A program made the position numbers and the translations under genes. The notes beneath the pieces are model-generated. The model saw only the letters and a program-made list of their open reading frames with translations, did no database searches and was not told the DNA's origin. A stretch of 64,000 bases of DNA from Angiostrongylus vasorum (lineage: Eukaryota; Nematoda; Chromadorea; Rhabditida; Metastrongylidae), in contig JADANN010000033.1 of the NCBI GenBank assembly GCA_018806985.1, positions 1-64,000 of the forward strand. The letters are read 5' to 3'. This document shows, piece by piece, positions 1 through 11,180 of the stretch (within the stretch, counting starts at the first letter, position 1; the number at the start of each line of letters is the position of its first letter).

Positions 1-269
1 AACATTTTCTGTAATTTCTGTGAACATCTGAAATGACGCAGCGGTGTGAAAAAAAATATGAATGAGTGGACTTCGCATAGCTTCTATTTCCATATTTGTA
101 AAGGATGGTCGCCAGTATGGGACCGTTGTTAGTGTTTGCTATCTCTGCTGCCCCTTCAGAAATCGCTCTTCCGTTTAAGATAACGGCATTGTCACCTTAA
201 ACGATGGTTCTAAACGACTGACTTCCGTGAAAAAAAGTAACAAAATAAAACACCTTACCTCCGTGAGCT

Positions 270-672
270 TAATATACTTACTTACTTGATACTTGAACGG
301 CCCGTCCTCAGTAGTTGTGCGTGCCCCAGCATAATCACCATTTTTCGGAGATGTGCTGGTTAAGCCATTGTGGTCCCCCTGCAATCCCGAGGGCAGCCTG
401 GCCAAAGGCTCGCCCCAGGTCGTCACCACGACAGACAGTCGCGGCACTTGTGGATCAGAGGGAGGTTTGCCACTATGTGACTTTGACACCAGGACGGTGG
501 TGGGTCCTGGTATGGTACTGGTTTACTCTTAGCTAGGCTTCCTCATGGATACGCCGGACTTCTCGTCTTGGGAGACCCTGCCAGCGGGATGAATCCTCCC
601 GCTGTACATCGCAGTTCGACTCCCAGAAACACCTCCCAACCACGATGAGGCGGCAAACCGTTGAGAGGAGTT
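270..672 (+). repeat. Family A interspersed repeat, full length
   Basis: The 400-bp unit starts TACTTACTTGATACTTGAAC and ends CAACCACGATGAGGCGGCAA. Internal marks are CGGAGATGTGCTGGTTAAGC, GGATCAGAGGGAGGTTTGCC and the short inverted repeat CCAGGACGGTGGTGGGTCCTGG centred near 500. No protein is recognised, so it looks like a non-autonomous element. Confidence 0.8.
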
Positions 673-2714
673 TCGTATAGCTTTATATATTTGTTATATT
701 TATACTAGTATTGTTTAACCGCCACTTTACAATAAACGTGGCCATGGAATAAATTTCAGTACAAATTAGGAAACTAAATTTCGTAAAACTTCTCTAATTT
801 CGAGAACTCACTAGGCTTGCTATCTTGATATTCACTGGCGGCTAGTTCGCTAAAAGCATGCTGAAAGTGGAAGAAATAGACATAACTTCTACAACTCTTA
901 AGCTATTGCTTTACAGCAAACATATTTCGGAAACCAATAGGACAAGCGTTTAAACAAAATCTAGTGGATGTCAACTTTTGTTTTCTTGATGAGCCGAAAA
1001 AATAGGAATATTGTCAATCTCGTGCAGACTTGTCAAAGAAAGAATACATATTGATTAGTCATGCCGGAGTTAAAGAAAAGTCGTTTTTGAAATCTCGTTA
1101 TGCTGTGTACTAGCTGATAATGATACCGGCTTCTGCAGAGTAGATTGTCCGGAAAAAGAAGTCGTTATCACCGGACTCTCGAAACAATACTGAAGCCTGT
1201 ATAGTTTGGCAAAACCAACTTCTGATTCTCTACAGTGCACACAACCTGATTTAGATGTCTCTCCCCTTTTTTTTCGGAAGATTTATTTCGCATGTGATAT
1301 GGAATGAACGTACGATTCCAGCAAATGCCAGAAAACTCTCTGTTCTTCTTATGGGGGGTCCAGAGTTAACTGATTTGTTTAATTTACTAGAGAAACGTGG
1401 ACCACCTCATTACTCGTTAGTGAGCTTAGTGGAGAAGTATGACAGCTGCGTCGGAGGGCCTTCATTTGTGGGTACGGCATTGTAGGGAAGCCGACCTTGA
1501 TAGGTGTCGAAAAGTCAGTAAAGTCCTGGTTGTTCTTTTAAGAAATAATTACAACCTTGATAGCTTCTTAAATTTTCCAAACTACTCACCTCCTCTTTTC
1601 CACTTAGATTGAATAATGTGAAGAAGAAGACGTCGGAACGCTGTCCGATTAAAGTTGCTAATCAACTCTGTGTTAGCATGTCAGTGAACGAATACATGTT
1701 GACCACTCTGGGTCTGCGTGTACGTGTGGTGTGAACAGCACCGATGAAATGAACCGTACCAACTTCTCGTTACGTCCGATGCTTTTGATAACGGGGTTTC
1801 GCGATTAGGTAACAATATCAATGATGATAGAACCCACGTGGCCTTATCAGTGGGCGTAAACGTAATCGGTACACATAGTAGAGAAGTCACTGTGCAAAGT
1901 AATTAAAAAGGAGAAGGGAGGTAAAGAAGGTAACCAGCAATGGTAGAGAATCTGCTGCAATGGATTCGAAGTGTAGGCAACAAACAATAAAACTACACTT
2001 GTACTTTTATTCTTTTATTAGACACAAAACTGCTTCTACACGTATGCGCTGGATATGGAACCTCCTGATACCTACACGAATGGAATGAGAAGTAGGATGT
2101 GTGCGAGTTTCGTGAGATTTTGGAAAGTTCGGGAAAGAAAGTGGGAAAAAAGTGGGCGATTTGGGATTTCAATCGCTGGCCGCTAAGTTGCAGAATCGCT
2201 GGGAAAACGACGAAATATTTTTATGCGGAAGAAACTCTGCTGTTTTCTTTAGGGACATGCTGTGATCTCATTTTGGGAAATGTTTTGCTCTCAGATATGA
2301 AGGAGAAGTCGTAAATGTGATTTGGACGTCAACGTCTCGCTTTGAATTTCGGTAGTGATGGTGGCCACCATATTCTTTAGTACGGAAAACAATCCAAAAT
2401 AAGTTAAATTGACCTACCTCGTCCTTTTCTCTTTGTCTGCTGCTCGCGCCAACTTTATTTTCCCGTCGTATAAAAAATCAAATTCTTCTATGAACAATTT
2501 TCAATACGTTTGTCCATTGATTTCAATTCATAGTGCCCCCGACTGTTCTACGTGCTGCGGGTGGTCTTTTGATGTAATTTTTTTCGTATTGGATTCTCGT
2601 ATAACAGATATTTGCGAGCTTTCGTCGGTGGGAAGCTATCACTCGCTTAATTATTCAAAAAACAACTGTTTCAGGTAATGTTTACCTTTTTAGTTTTCGC
2701 CCACTATTTTAGAA
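673..2714. other. No recognised gene; unique-looking AT-rich DNA
   Basis: Only short frames without family resemblance (for example 1255-1485 and 2409-2678). One copy of the GCCGAGGTT-type short motif occurs at 1063-1083. Confidence 0.4.
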
Positions 2715-2905
2715 TGACTGAGAGGAAAGCAAAGCAAGGGTCTAGGTGGTGCAGTGAGTAACAAATGAGTCCCTGGAAGGGATAATCATAGGTTCGAAGG
2801 CGTCGTGGGGTTCCGTGTTTTACAAATTGCATCATTCTGTGTATGTCTTAGCATTACTGTGGTAGTATTTCACATCACAATCTGTCATATAAAAGTATTA
2901 GACAC
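2715..2905 (+). repeat. Family B repeat (tRNA-like head)
   Basis: GGTCTAGGTGGTGCAGTGAG and ATAGGTTCGAAGGC resemble pol III box A and box B. The tail CTTAGCATTACTGTGGTAGT to ACAATCTGTCATATAAAAG is the family B tail. Confidence 0.6.
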
Positions 2906-3094
2906 TAGACAAAATCGTGGCTTCGATTGCAGCTTTTGCTTTAACTGGGCTCAGTTATGATTCTTGCGCAGCCAGTTAATTCCGTTGAATTTGTAATTGC
3001 TGAAATCATCTCGTTAGGTTAAAAACTGCTGGCTAAGACGCTTTCTTCAGCACCTGGACGAATTCTGTGTAACAATAAGGTCATTCAATTAATT

Positions 3095-3320
3095 ACAATG
3101 ATGCTGCGATATTTGCAAACTCAGGAGCAGGTGTATGCAGTAGGGATCCTTTCCGGAGGCTAACGAGTTCACCATCACACCATGGTGGTCCCTTGCTTTG
3201 CTTTGCTCTCAGTTCTCTCAGCTAATATTTCACCATCATTGTGGTTATCTCGGCATCACTGTAGTTATATTTCACAGCATACCCTGTCATGAAAAGAAAG
3301 GTCAGGAAATGAAAAAGAGA
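3095..3320. repeat. Family B inverted pair
   Basis: A minus copy (3095-3230, AATGATGCTGCGATATTTGC to CACACCATGGTGGTCCC) is joined to a plus tail (3230-3320, CGGCATCACTGTAGTTATAT to ACCCTGTCATGAAAAG). Confidence 0.6.
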
Positions 3321-3439
3321 TATCCTTATAATTCGGTGAACTATCTGTGGTACCAGTGACTGTCTAATACATGAATGAACGCTGTCTGGTTCAAAATCAC
3401 TCAGTTTTCTGTTACGTGTGAGACTACCCGTGTGTTTTT

Positions 3440-3660
3440 TACGTGGGATGCAATAGTAAACCCACGCAGATCGAAAAGCCACTTCGAAAAAAGGCGCCAG
3501 TTCACGAGTGATAGTGAGGCCCTCGTCGTTCCCGTTCATATCTGCACTTTTCAAATTCGTCTAAAACGCTTCGAGGATCTCGCGCGTTGATGTTCTTGGT
3601 CCTTGTGCTAGAACCCTTACACTCATTTCAAAGTCATCACCGTTGTCCTCTTGTGCCCTA
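3440..3660 (+). repeat. Diverged copy of the block at 30640-30780
   Basis: AAAAAAGGCGCCAGTTCACG and what follows align with AAAAAGGGCGCCAGGTCACA and what follows near 30655. Both continue through a diverged GAGGC, TTTGAATTT-like and GTGCGCTAATGTT-like order. The parent element is not certain; the second copy lies just upstream of a Penelope-like endonuclease. Confidence 0.4.
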
Positions 3661-3779
3661 TGTGTACCATGAGGACTAGGTTGGGCTTAAATTTCTCCTA
3701 CTAGATGTTCTTTTTATGAGGAGAAAAAGTGGTCTCTGTTTCCACAACGTATTCTTTGTCACATTCTCACATATGACAA

Positions 3780-4060
3780 AGTATTTTGTTCACATGACTC
3801 TTCATCACATCTACTGTGCAGATCGCAGCAATTCATGCATTCGATTCCTTCACTCCCTGTTCGTCGGCCACAGTAGGCTTCGAACATTTTGCACGTTGTT
3901 TCTGCTGCTGCTTGCGGATTTCTTCTTCTTTATGAATGACGTAGAATGCTGGCCGCACCAATTTTCCTTGCAATCTTGGAGATGGCCATGTCAAGGCGAT
4001 CTCACTTGGTTTTGAGGGGAGCGTTGGGGCAGAGATCAAACTAGCGCGTTTTGCTTCCTA
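3780..4060 (-). mobile_element. S2 SINE-like copy
   Basis: The minus strand shows the family marks GCATTCTACG (the complement of CGTAGAATGC at 3941) and the CCAAGATTGCAAGG stretch in the order seen at 23.3 and 60.3 kb. It is diverged. The 5' head is unclear. Confidence 0.5.
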
Positions 4061-4257
4061 ATCCACGGCATCATTTATCACTGCGCTGTCTACGACCGTG
4101 ATTACGTATGCTGTAGCTGAACCCATGCGTCTCTCCGTCTGTGCAGTTAAGACAGCACAATTTTCCGACCTGCACAGATGAATAGAGAGACGGTTGCGGA
4201 CTAACTGACGGTGTAAAAGTATTACGTGGTAGGTCAATAACTGACAGAAAATTTTCT

Positions 4258-4400
4258 TATTAGATTTCTTCTTCTTTTTTTTCTACTTCTATTCTACTTC
4301 TACTTCTGCTTCTACGTCTATGTCTACGTCTCTAGGTTAATTCTTATTTCTTATTTCTTGTTTCTTACTTCTTACTTATTACTTCTTACTTCTTATTAGA
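4258..4400 (+). repeat. Pyrimidine-rich simple tract
   Basis: Runs of TTCTAC followed by TTCTTA-type units, almost without purines except A. Low-complexity DNA upstream of the S1 copy. Confidence 0.75.
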
Positions 4401-4494
4401 CACCTCTTAATGGAGTAAGTTGGTTCGCCTAATGTGAAGGATTCTTTGAAAATTATCATATTCTGTCCGAAACGTTGTTTTGTGACACAACCCT

Positions 4495-4775
4495 TAGTTT
4501 TGGCGTGTGGCCCAGTGCTAGGAGGCACCCTACAACATACACGATCAATCGATCCTCCTGGCCCACGAAGCCTTCCATCCCTCCGGTGTCGGCAAATTGG
4601 TACCAGATTTCTCTGGGAGGGTAGCAACATTGGCTCGTTACATCGGTGAGGCTATCGCGAGTCATTGTAAAGGCCAGATACGCGTTCAATCACCTGCAAA
4701 CGATGCTTAATGAAGTCGAATTCATGGCGCATCCTCAGGGATTGATCAACGCTGAGAGCTTATTCGTATTTAAGT
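4495..4775 (+). mobile_element. S1 SINE copy (tRNA-like head)
   Basis: It matches the family order: degenerate tRNA-like head, CCTTCCATCCCTCCGG, AAATTGGTACCAGA, TACATCGGT, CGATGCTTAATGAAGTCGAA, TTGATCAACGC.GAGAGCTT. It truncates the downstream end of the astacin relic. Confidence 0.8.
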
Positions 4776-5530
4776 TCATAGACATCGGCGTAGTTCCTGC
4801 TCACTTTATTGAACTCGCTGACAAGAACTGGCTGAACTAGTCTTATGAGTTTACTCAAAGGCCCCAACCACTGGCTAGTATCATCGACCCACATCAATAT
4901 TTTCCATGAAGATTCTAATATAACTATCACGACCGTATCGGAATATTGTGTGCAGAAACCAAAGAACATGACCAGTCTCAGGTAGAGCTGACCCTACCTA
5001 AACGATGTATATTACCTGACGGTGATAAGATTCTTGGTTAGGTAAAAAAACACAATATGCCATGCATTTTAGAACTACTAGTTTCAATCTTTTTCGATTT
5101 TTCGTGTTTCTTTTTGCGTTATTGGGGCGTTTGACATAGTAAATTGGCTGTCAATGTACCCTTCTAGGCTCTGGCTCTGAAGGAAGGCAATACTGCCGAA
5201 ACGTCAACATTAACGGAATAAAGAGTAAAGTAACATCTCGTATTTGTTCAACAAGAATATCGAGAGCCACTAGTTTGAATTTTTCGCACCGTCGCGGAGC
5301 CACCAAGTGAAAGGGGCTCATCACCACCGAGTCGTCCAACACCCGACCAGCAATCATCTCCTTTGATCACGACGACCTTGTCTTGCGCTGCAAATAGTTG
5401 ATGTGGATTTCTCCAGTTTTCTGTGGAATGCGGAACGAACCATTTTTTGTCCTCCACAAAGTCGATGCATGTGGCTTCACTCCATATCTCCTTTGCCGTT
5501 CTAAACACCTTTTGCACGATGTTTTTTTCA
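4760..5530 (-). pseudogene. Astacin (M12A) metalloprotease relic, broken
   Basis: Read on the minus strand from about 5517, the sequence gives KVFRTAKEIWSEATCIDFVE, then DKVVVIKGDDCWSGVGRLGG and LSLGG, which is the N-terminal half of an astacin catalytic domain. After a gap of about 250 bp it resumes at about 4983 with the zinc-site region PETGHVLWFLHT..RYGRD, then a stop, then in another frame SEFNKVSRNYADVYELKYE, matching the FNKV..YGLPYDYGS segment. The first zinc histidine of HExxHxxGxxH reads Pro, and frameshifts and stops are present, so it is dead. The gap is occupied at least partly by a Penelope-like tail, and the downstream end abuts an S1 SINE at about 4775. A 22-residue insertion after the VED stretch may be unspliced intron. 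Nematode astacins (nas genes) are secreted or membrane proteases. Confidence 0.8.
5085..5250 (+). mobile_element. Penelope-like element 3' tail inside the astacin relic
   Basis: The stretch contains CTCTGAAGGAAGGCAATACT followed by GCCGAAACGTC and a terminus ending near CATCTCGTATTTGTTCAAC. The same order occurs downstream of a GIY-YIG domain at 31.5 kb and near 16.81 kb, which assigns it to a Penelope-like family. It separates the two parts of the astacin relic. The left boundary is uncertain. Confidence 0.55.
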
Positions 5531-6249
5531 AATTTTTTTTGTTTAAATAGTAAATATGACGCACGTTAGTAGAACAATTCCTAGCATTTCATGGATTTCG
5601 TGCAGACTGGGTTAGTTTGTTGGCTCCAGAAAAGGCTAAATTCACCAAACAGCTGCAGCCACTGGGTAAATGTTTTGTTAACAATTTTATATCAACTCAA
5701 GTATTTTATTTATATTTATTTTTATACACTACACTATACATAGTACACTTTATATCAAATCGAGAGCAGATTTCATTCTGTCTTTTGTTGTGATATGAAA
5801 TTCCTTTCGTCCTTCTTAGTTTTAAACAGTCGATTTTCTTTTTTAAGTGTTTGCGTTATTCCGATAGAGTTATGGCGAGATAGGGAGTCCTGACGACGAT
5901 TTTTGACCTAAAAGCACTTATCTTTGTGAAACACAACGAGTGCTATGAGGCTTCCATCTTAACGTTTGGAACTTCACTATATTTGCTCTTCTGACCATCT
6001 TGATAGCCAGCGTAGAAGCATAATTTTTCAGTTTCCCAACTAGGTTTTCATACTGTGTCACGACGCTGGCAGTGACGAATAGTAGAACGGTTTTCATCTC
6101 TAGATATTAGTTTAAAAAGTCTAAAAAGGAGAATGATTATCGCAAACGTTGCTCTATTCGTCAAATCTCGCTCCATTGCTAGACTGTACAACATCGACTT
6201 TTTTCTTATTCGCTATTTAGGAGGCGAATAAATTACCGTAAAAAATCGC
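5531..6249. other. No recognised feature
   Basis: AT-rich DNA upstream (in the minus sense) of the astacin relic. I could not find earlier astacin exons here. Confidence 0.35.
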
Positions 6250-6560
6250 AATGTTAACTTTCTATTTACTGCCTATTATAATTTTTTCATGGCAGGGTAT
6301 TATGTTAGAAAGAACCACAATGATGCAGAGATATTTGCAAAATTCCGGAAAGCGATGTCTGCGCCAGGGACCGAACACGCTATCACCCTTTCAGGAGCAA
6401 AAGCATTCACCACCACACCATGCAAGTATTTTGTTTCACCTTTCCTCTGAGCTGTTTTATTGACCTATAGGTGTTGCCAGCAGTCACCCGTGAACGGGAA
6501 TGATCTGGGGGCGAAAACCGGCGTTGACCGGAGTTAAGCTGAAGCTGTGGTATAAATCAC
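6250..6560 (-). repeat. Family B copy, reverse
   Basis: Starts with the complement of the tail (TTCTATTTACTGCCTATTAT, CATGGCAGGGTATTATG) and runs through ACCACCACACCATGCAAGT to the distal block CACCCGTGAACGGGAATGAT and GTTAAGCTGAAGCTGTGG. Confidence 0.8.
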
Positions 6561-6564
6561 AATG

Positions 6565-6645
6565 CGGTCAATTTCTATTTACTTTCTACTATTTTTTTAA
6601 TGGAAGTGTATTGTATGACATAATGATGTAATGATGCTTACATAG

Positions 6646-6722
<77 letters not shown>

Positions 6723-6910
6723 AAGAAGAACTCGCATGGTGTGGTGGTGAACGCGTTAGGGCCCCCTGAAAGGGTAATAGCGTGTTCAGTCCCCACCGCA
6801 GACACCAGCTGTCCGTACTTTTACAAATATCTCATCATCGTTATGGTTATATTTCACACAATACCCTGCCATTAAAAGAAGTAGTAAGCAGGAAATAAAA
6901 GTTGTTTGCG
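6565..6910. repeat. Family B inverted pair with (AT)n(AGAT)n loop
   Basis: A minus tail fragment (6565-6645), a simple AT/AGAT tract (6647-6721) and a plus copy (6725-6910, CTCGCATGGTGTGGTGGTGA to CACAATACCCTGCCATTAAA). This is the same architecture as the family A pair at 38.3-39.0 kb. Confidence 0.75.
6647..6721 (+). repeat. (AT)n then (AGAT)n microsatellite
   Basis: About 40 bp of AT followed by about 30 bp of AGAT. It lies exactly in the loop between inverted family B parts. Confidence 0.95.
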
Positions 6911-6984
6911 GTGTCAACAGTAATAATCTATTATCCCTTCGTCCTTTATTTGTCCTGCCTTTCATTTCCAACAAAGTAGATATT

Positions 6985-7320
6985 GAGATATTGCTGAGAT
7001 ATCTGGAAAACTCTGGATCACAGTTGTAAGCGGTGGGGAAACGATCACGGTATTACACCTTTCCGGGGTGCTAACGAGTTCACCACCACACCATGCAGGT
7101 CCTTCGTTTCGCCTGTCTCTCAGCTAGTTCCATCGATCAGCGTCATCAGCAATCACCCATCAACCGGGATTGATCTGGCGAGCCGAAATCGGCAATGAAC
7201 GCAGTTAAGCTGATGCTGTAGTCGAAATCACAATCAGCTGCGGTCCGGAGTTTTGCAAATGTCTCAGCATCATTGTGGTTGTTTTACCGCAAAGAATGTT
7301 ATACCAGATTTTTTGGTTAT
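6985..7320. repeat. Family B inverted pair
   Basis: A minus copy (6985-7235) including CACCACCACACCATGCAGGT and CACCCATCAACCGGGATTGA is joined to a plus tail (7240-7320, GCTGCGGTCCGGAGTTTTGC to CAGCATCATTGTGGTTG). Confidence 0.75.
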
Positions 7321-7599
7321 GACAAAACCACCCACCGGATATGGGAGTAAACACGGTCCTGTGCAGTTTCTTAAGAGTTTCAAAACTTAAACGTAAATAC
7401 TTTTGAAGCAAATATTTAACATTCGACTAGTTGATATGATATGTGCTGATTTCTGTAAAGACAACAAATAAACAAACGACAAACAAACAATTGCTATCAG
7501 TACTGCTGCTGTCGTTGGCGGAAATGATGATGGGCATGCTATTTCAGGCCGTTTTACATGTGGTTCGACCTCATAGATAATTTGCACAGCTGCCGTATG

Positions 7600-7830
7600 A
7601 ACAGTGTTTCAATATAACCATTATGATGTAGAGATATTTGAAAAATTCCAGAAAGCTGGTGTCAGCTGTGGGGACCGGACACTCTATCACGCTTTCCGGA
7701 GGCTAAAGCGTTCACCACCACATTACGCGAGTTCTTCGTTTCCCTTGTCTCTCAGCCATCTTATTCACCTATAGGTGCTATCAGCTCACCCGTCAACGGG
7801 ATTGATCTGGGGTCTGATCTGATCGGGATT
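7600..7830 (-). repeat. Family B copy, reverse, abutting the inverted duplication
   Basis: ATTATGATGTAGAGATATTTG, GTTCACCACCACATTACGCG, CACCCGTCAACGGGATTGAT. It ends within about ten bases of the outer boundary of the left arm. Confidence 0.7.
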
Positions 7831-8759
7831 CGCAATAAATTCCATTCATACATCTGCGAGTGTGTGGATTTTTAGAAATTATCAGAGAACGCTTCGATAT
7901 TGAGCAAAAAGATGAAAATTGTTTCGATTGCAAGAGACCTTCGACCAGGCAAATGCGCTTCCTATTACTCTTGGTCGCTTCCACGAGGTATTTAACCGAT
8001 TATCCAATACTCAGTAAGTTTCAAGCAATAGTGTTTGGTTTCAAAAAGCCTTTGTAAGAGGGCTCAAGTTGGGTTGACATAAGATTGACAACGTTTTGTT
8101 GTTCAGTAGAAAATGAAGACCGAAATTGATAGAGATTCTCGTTTTCAGATGCCGGTGTTTTCTACTCGGGTAGTTTACTTGCAGAGTAGTGATACAACTG
8201 ATCACAAGCTTTCCATATAAATTATTTTTTATGTGCACATGTACCTTTATAAACTTCTATGCTCTAACGGGTGAAATTTTATTTCTCTCTGCCCCATCTT
8301 AGGTCTTACGATGGTAGACGAAATATTCCAGATATATGGAATGAATGAAAAAAAAGAAAATAACGACAAGAATGCCATAAGCGACTTGAACTTTGCCCGG
8401 CTTAAACTGATGATTGTGGAGCGGCTTTTACGAATAAAATTGGCGTCAAGAAAAAAATTGCCTGAACTATTGGCATCGGTGCTTATTTGCGTCCGTGCAT
8501 CGCATGCTGTACTCGTTTCACCGGTGGCGTTGCGCTTTTGTTTTTCATTTTTTCTGGCGTTGTTCTCATACATAGGACCACCAATTGACATTTTTCAATC
8601 TCTGTTATGTATCAGAGAATCTCCACTTAACACGGGCGTTGTGGGGTTGTAGTACTGCCTAATTTAGCACTCCTCATCCAATTCAATAAACCACCATAGA
8701 TCGAACCTCTATTAATTCTGCCCAACTAAATGGTTTGGAAAACAATATTGCTTTACAGT

Positions 8760-8865
8760 GTTAAGCCTTTTATTTTCTGCCTACTATAATTTTTCATGGC
8801 ACGGTATGATGTGAAATACAACCACAACGATGATGAGATATTGGCTAAACTTGGATCCCGGGTCA
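8760..8865 (-). repeat. Family B tail fragment in the left-arm-specific block
   Basis: TTTTATTTTCTGCCTACTAT to AACCACAACGATGATGAGAT is the complement of the family tail. It lies in the block absent from the right arm. Confidence 0.65.
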
Positions 8866-10257
8866 GATCGAACCACGACTTGAGGAGTTCCTCTCAACTT
8901 GTGGTCTAATTCCTTATGAAACAAGTAGCTCGTGCTATATCACCTGTATTAACACCCTTTGCGGAGAAGCTCCTCTGTCGCCTACTGACTGTACTTTCTC
9001 GATCACTAGAGCATTTTAGTAGTTCGGACCTTCATAGATTCACAGAAAAGGCTTTTTCTATGGTAATGATAATAATAACATAATGATAATATATATAATA
9101 TTTAAACAGTGTCCTGTTGAATTTAAATATTTTACATGTTATCATGACTGTTAGAAAATCTATTATCAAAAACTCAGTGCTTAAGATGCCCCACGCAGAG
9201 CGACAGCCACGAACACGAACGATGCAATGGGAACACTATCGCATCGCTCCAGAAAAGATGTTTTTTATTCCACTGTTTCCATCTTCGAATTTTTATTTCG
9301 TCAAGTTTTTCTAAATGTTTTTTGTCTAACAGAAGAAAAGACCATTTGAGTAACTCGGCCACTTCTATCGATCACGGTTGCAAGACAGGGAAATGAATTG
9401 GTGAAGTGCCGGAGCCCACGCAATATGTGAAACGTAGGATTGGTCAGAACTCCACCGACAGGTCATATCCATTAGAGATGGATTGAGATCACATGAAGTT
9501 TTATAAGTTTAAAAAGGATTGGGTGAAGTGCCAGAGCCCAAACAATCTATGAGGCCACGCAGTCTTCGTGTTCAAAAAGCGGACTGATCTTTCTCTACAA
9601 GTCTTCATGCCTGTGCTGTTCAGTCGCTGGTAAAGTAGAACTGTTAATTAAGTCTTTCTTACATAAACGCTTGGTAGGAATTCGCTGGATGATAAATACA
9701 GGGGAGATACGGTGTAGAAAAGATCACGATAACTTAGATAGAAGCCACACTGATTTGCTCAATCACGCGTGATTCAATTGGTGATCATTGAAGGGTGGCG
9801 TAGATAATATATTGTGACAAAGATAATGTGGCGAAAAGTGTCGACATCTGGATTTGAGCTTTCGGTTGCGTTTGTTGGCATGGATGGCATGGAATGTGTT
9901 GGAATATTCAGCCATTACACTTGGTAGGTGTTCTGGCACCCTGAGGCAGACAGTGAAACGTCTATCAAACGTCTGAATCAAGTATGCCTTCTTAGAGAGC
10001 TATGGGTTAGCTTCTTATGAATTCTTATGGTTAAATTTACTACTATTGTCCATAATTTCCAACTGTATTAATCATGACAGTGGGGTAAATGCTACACTAA
10101 CAATCTGGTGTCTACCTATTAAGAAGATGCAAATCTATATTCACTTCTGCTTTTTTATTGCAGTCCACTTATCCACCATATAATGGGTTAACAAAGACGC
10201 CAAGCAATGCGCCAGTGGTTTATAAGTGATGACGTCGCACAGTGTCATAGACGCGTA

Positions 10258-10668
10258 GTGGCAGGGTGTAATGTGAAATAACACTACAATGATGATGAGA
10301 TATTTGCACACCTCAGGGATGAGATGTTTGGAAAATTCGGCGCTTCAGGTGTTTCCGGTGGGCTTCGCAATGTAACTACAAGAAATCCCTGTCGTAAAAA
10401 AGAATGGGCAGTATAGAAAACGATATGATATATAGCACAGCTTCACCTTAAGTGGATTCAATGCCGATTTGTGCTCCTCAAATGAATCACGTTGACGGGT
10501 GATTGCTGACATCACCTGCAGGTCAAAACTTGGTGTGAGAAAGGCAGAACGAAGGACCTGCATAGTGTGATGGTGTATGATTAGCCCCCCGAAAAGGGTA
10601 ATACGAGTGCGTTCCTCACCACAGGCACCTGCGGTCCGAAGATTTGCGAACATCTTAGCATCTTGTGA
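10258..10668. repeat. Family B inverted pair in the left arm
   Basis: A minus tail part (10258-10420) followed by a plus copy (10430-10668, GCTTCACCTTAAGTGGATTC, TGACGGGTGATTGCTGAC, GAACGAAGGACCTGCATAGT, CACCTGCGGTCCGAAGATTT). Mirrored at 18890-19285. Confidence 0.7.
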
Positions 10669-10799
10669 AGCCTACCTCGCAACAGCTCAACCAGATCAGT
10701 TAATAGGAACATAGATGAATGCATCGATTATTTATGCCGAGATTTATAGAAAATCGGTCTTTCGAGTTATCGCGGGATCATTGTAGTTATATTTCACAA

Positions 10800-11180
10800 C
10801 CTTCCGACGGTTTACTGCTTCATCATGGCTGGGGGTGTTCCTGGGTGTCGGACTGCGATGTACAGCGGGGGAAAATCGAACCTTGGCATGGTCTCCCAAT
10901 CATTGAAAGAGTCTGGCCTTTTCATCAGGAAGCCTAGGTAAGAGCAAACCAACACCGTCCTGATATGAAACTAAGCGTATGATGTCTCCTTCTGATCCAC
11001 AATGCCTGCGACTGCTTGTGATGGTGACGACCAGGGGCAGAATTTGGCAAGGCTGACTTCGGGATTCAAGGAAACCAAAATGGCTAGACCAGCAAAACTC
11101 CAAGGAAACGGAATTAATGCAGCGGTCCGCACAATGTGTGAAAACGAGCCATTCAAGCATCCCAAGGCGAAATGTTTTAA
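10800..11180 (-). repeat. Family A copy in the left arm
   Basis: Reverse orientation: the complement of CTTCATCATGGCTGGGGGTG (3' end) through TCTGATCCACAATGCCTGCG to AACGAGCCATTCAAG. Mirrored at 18375-18765. Confidence 0.8.

Noticed and set aside
9763..9981. A 72-codon frame kept in both arms of the large inverted duplication (also 19572-19790)
   Set aside because: The arms are almost identical in nucleotides here, so the shared frame needs no selection to explain it; no family match was recognised.
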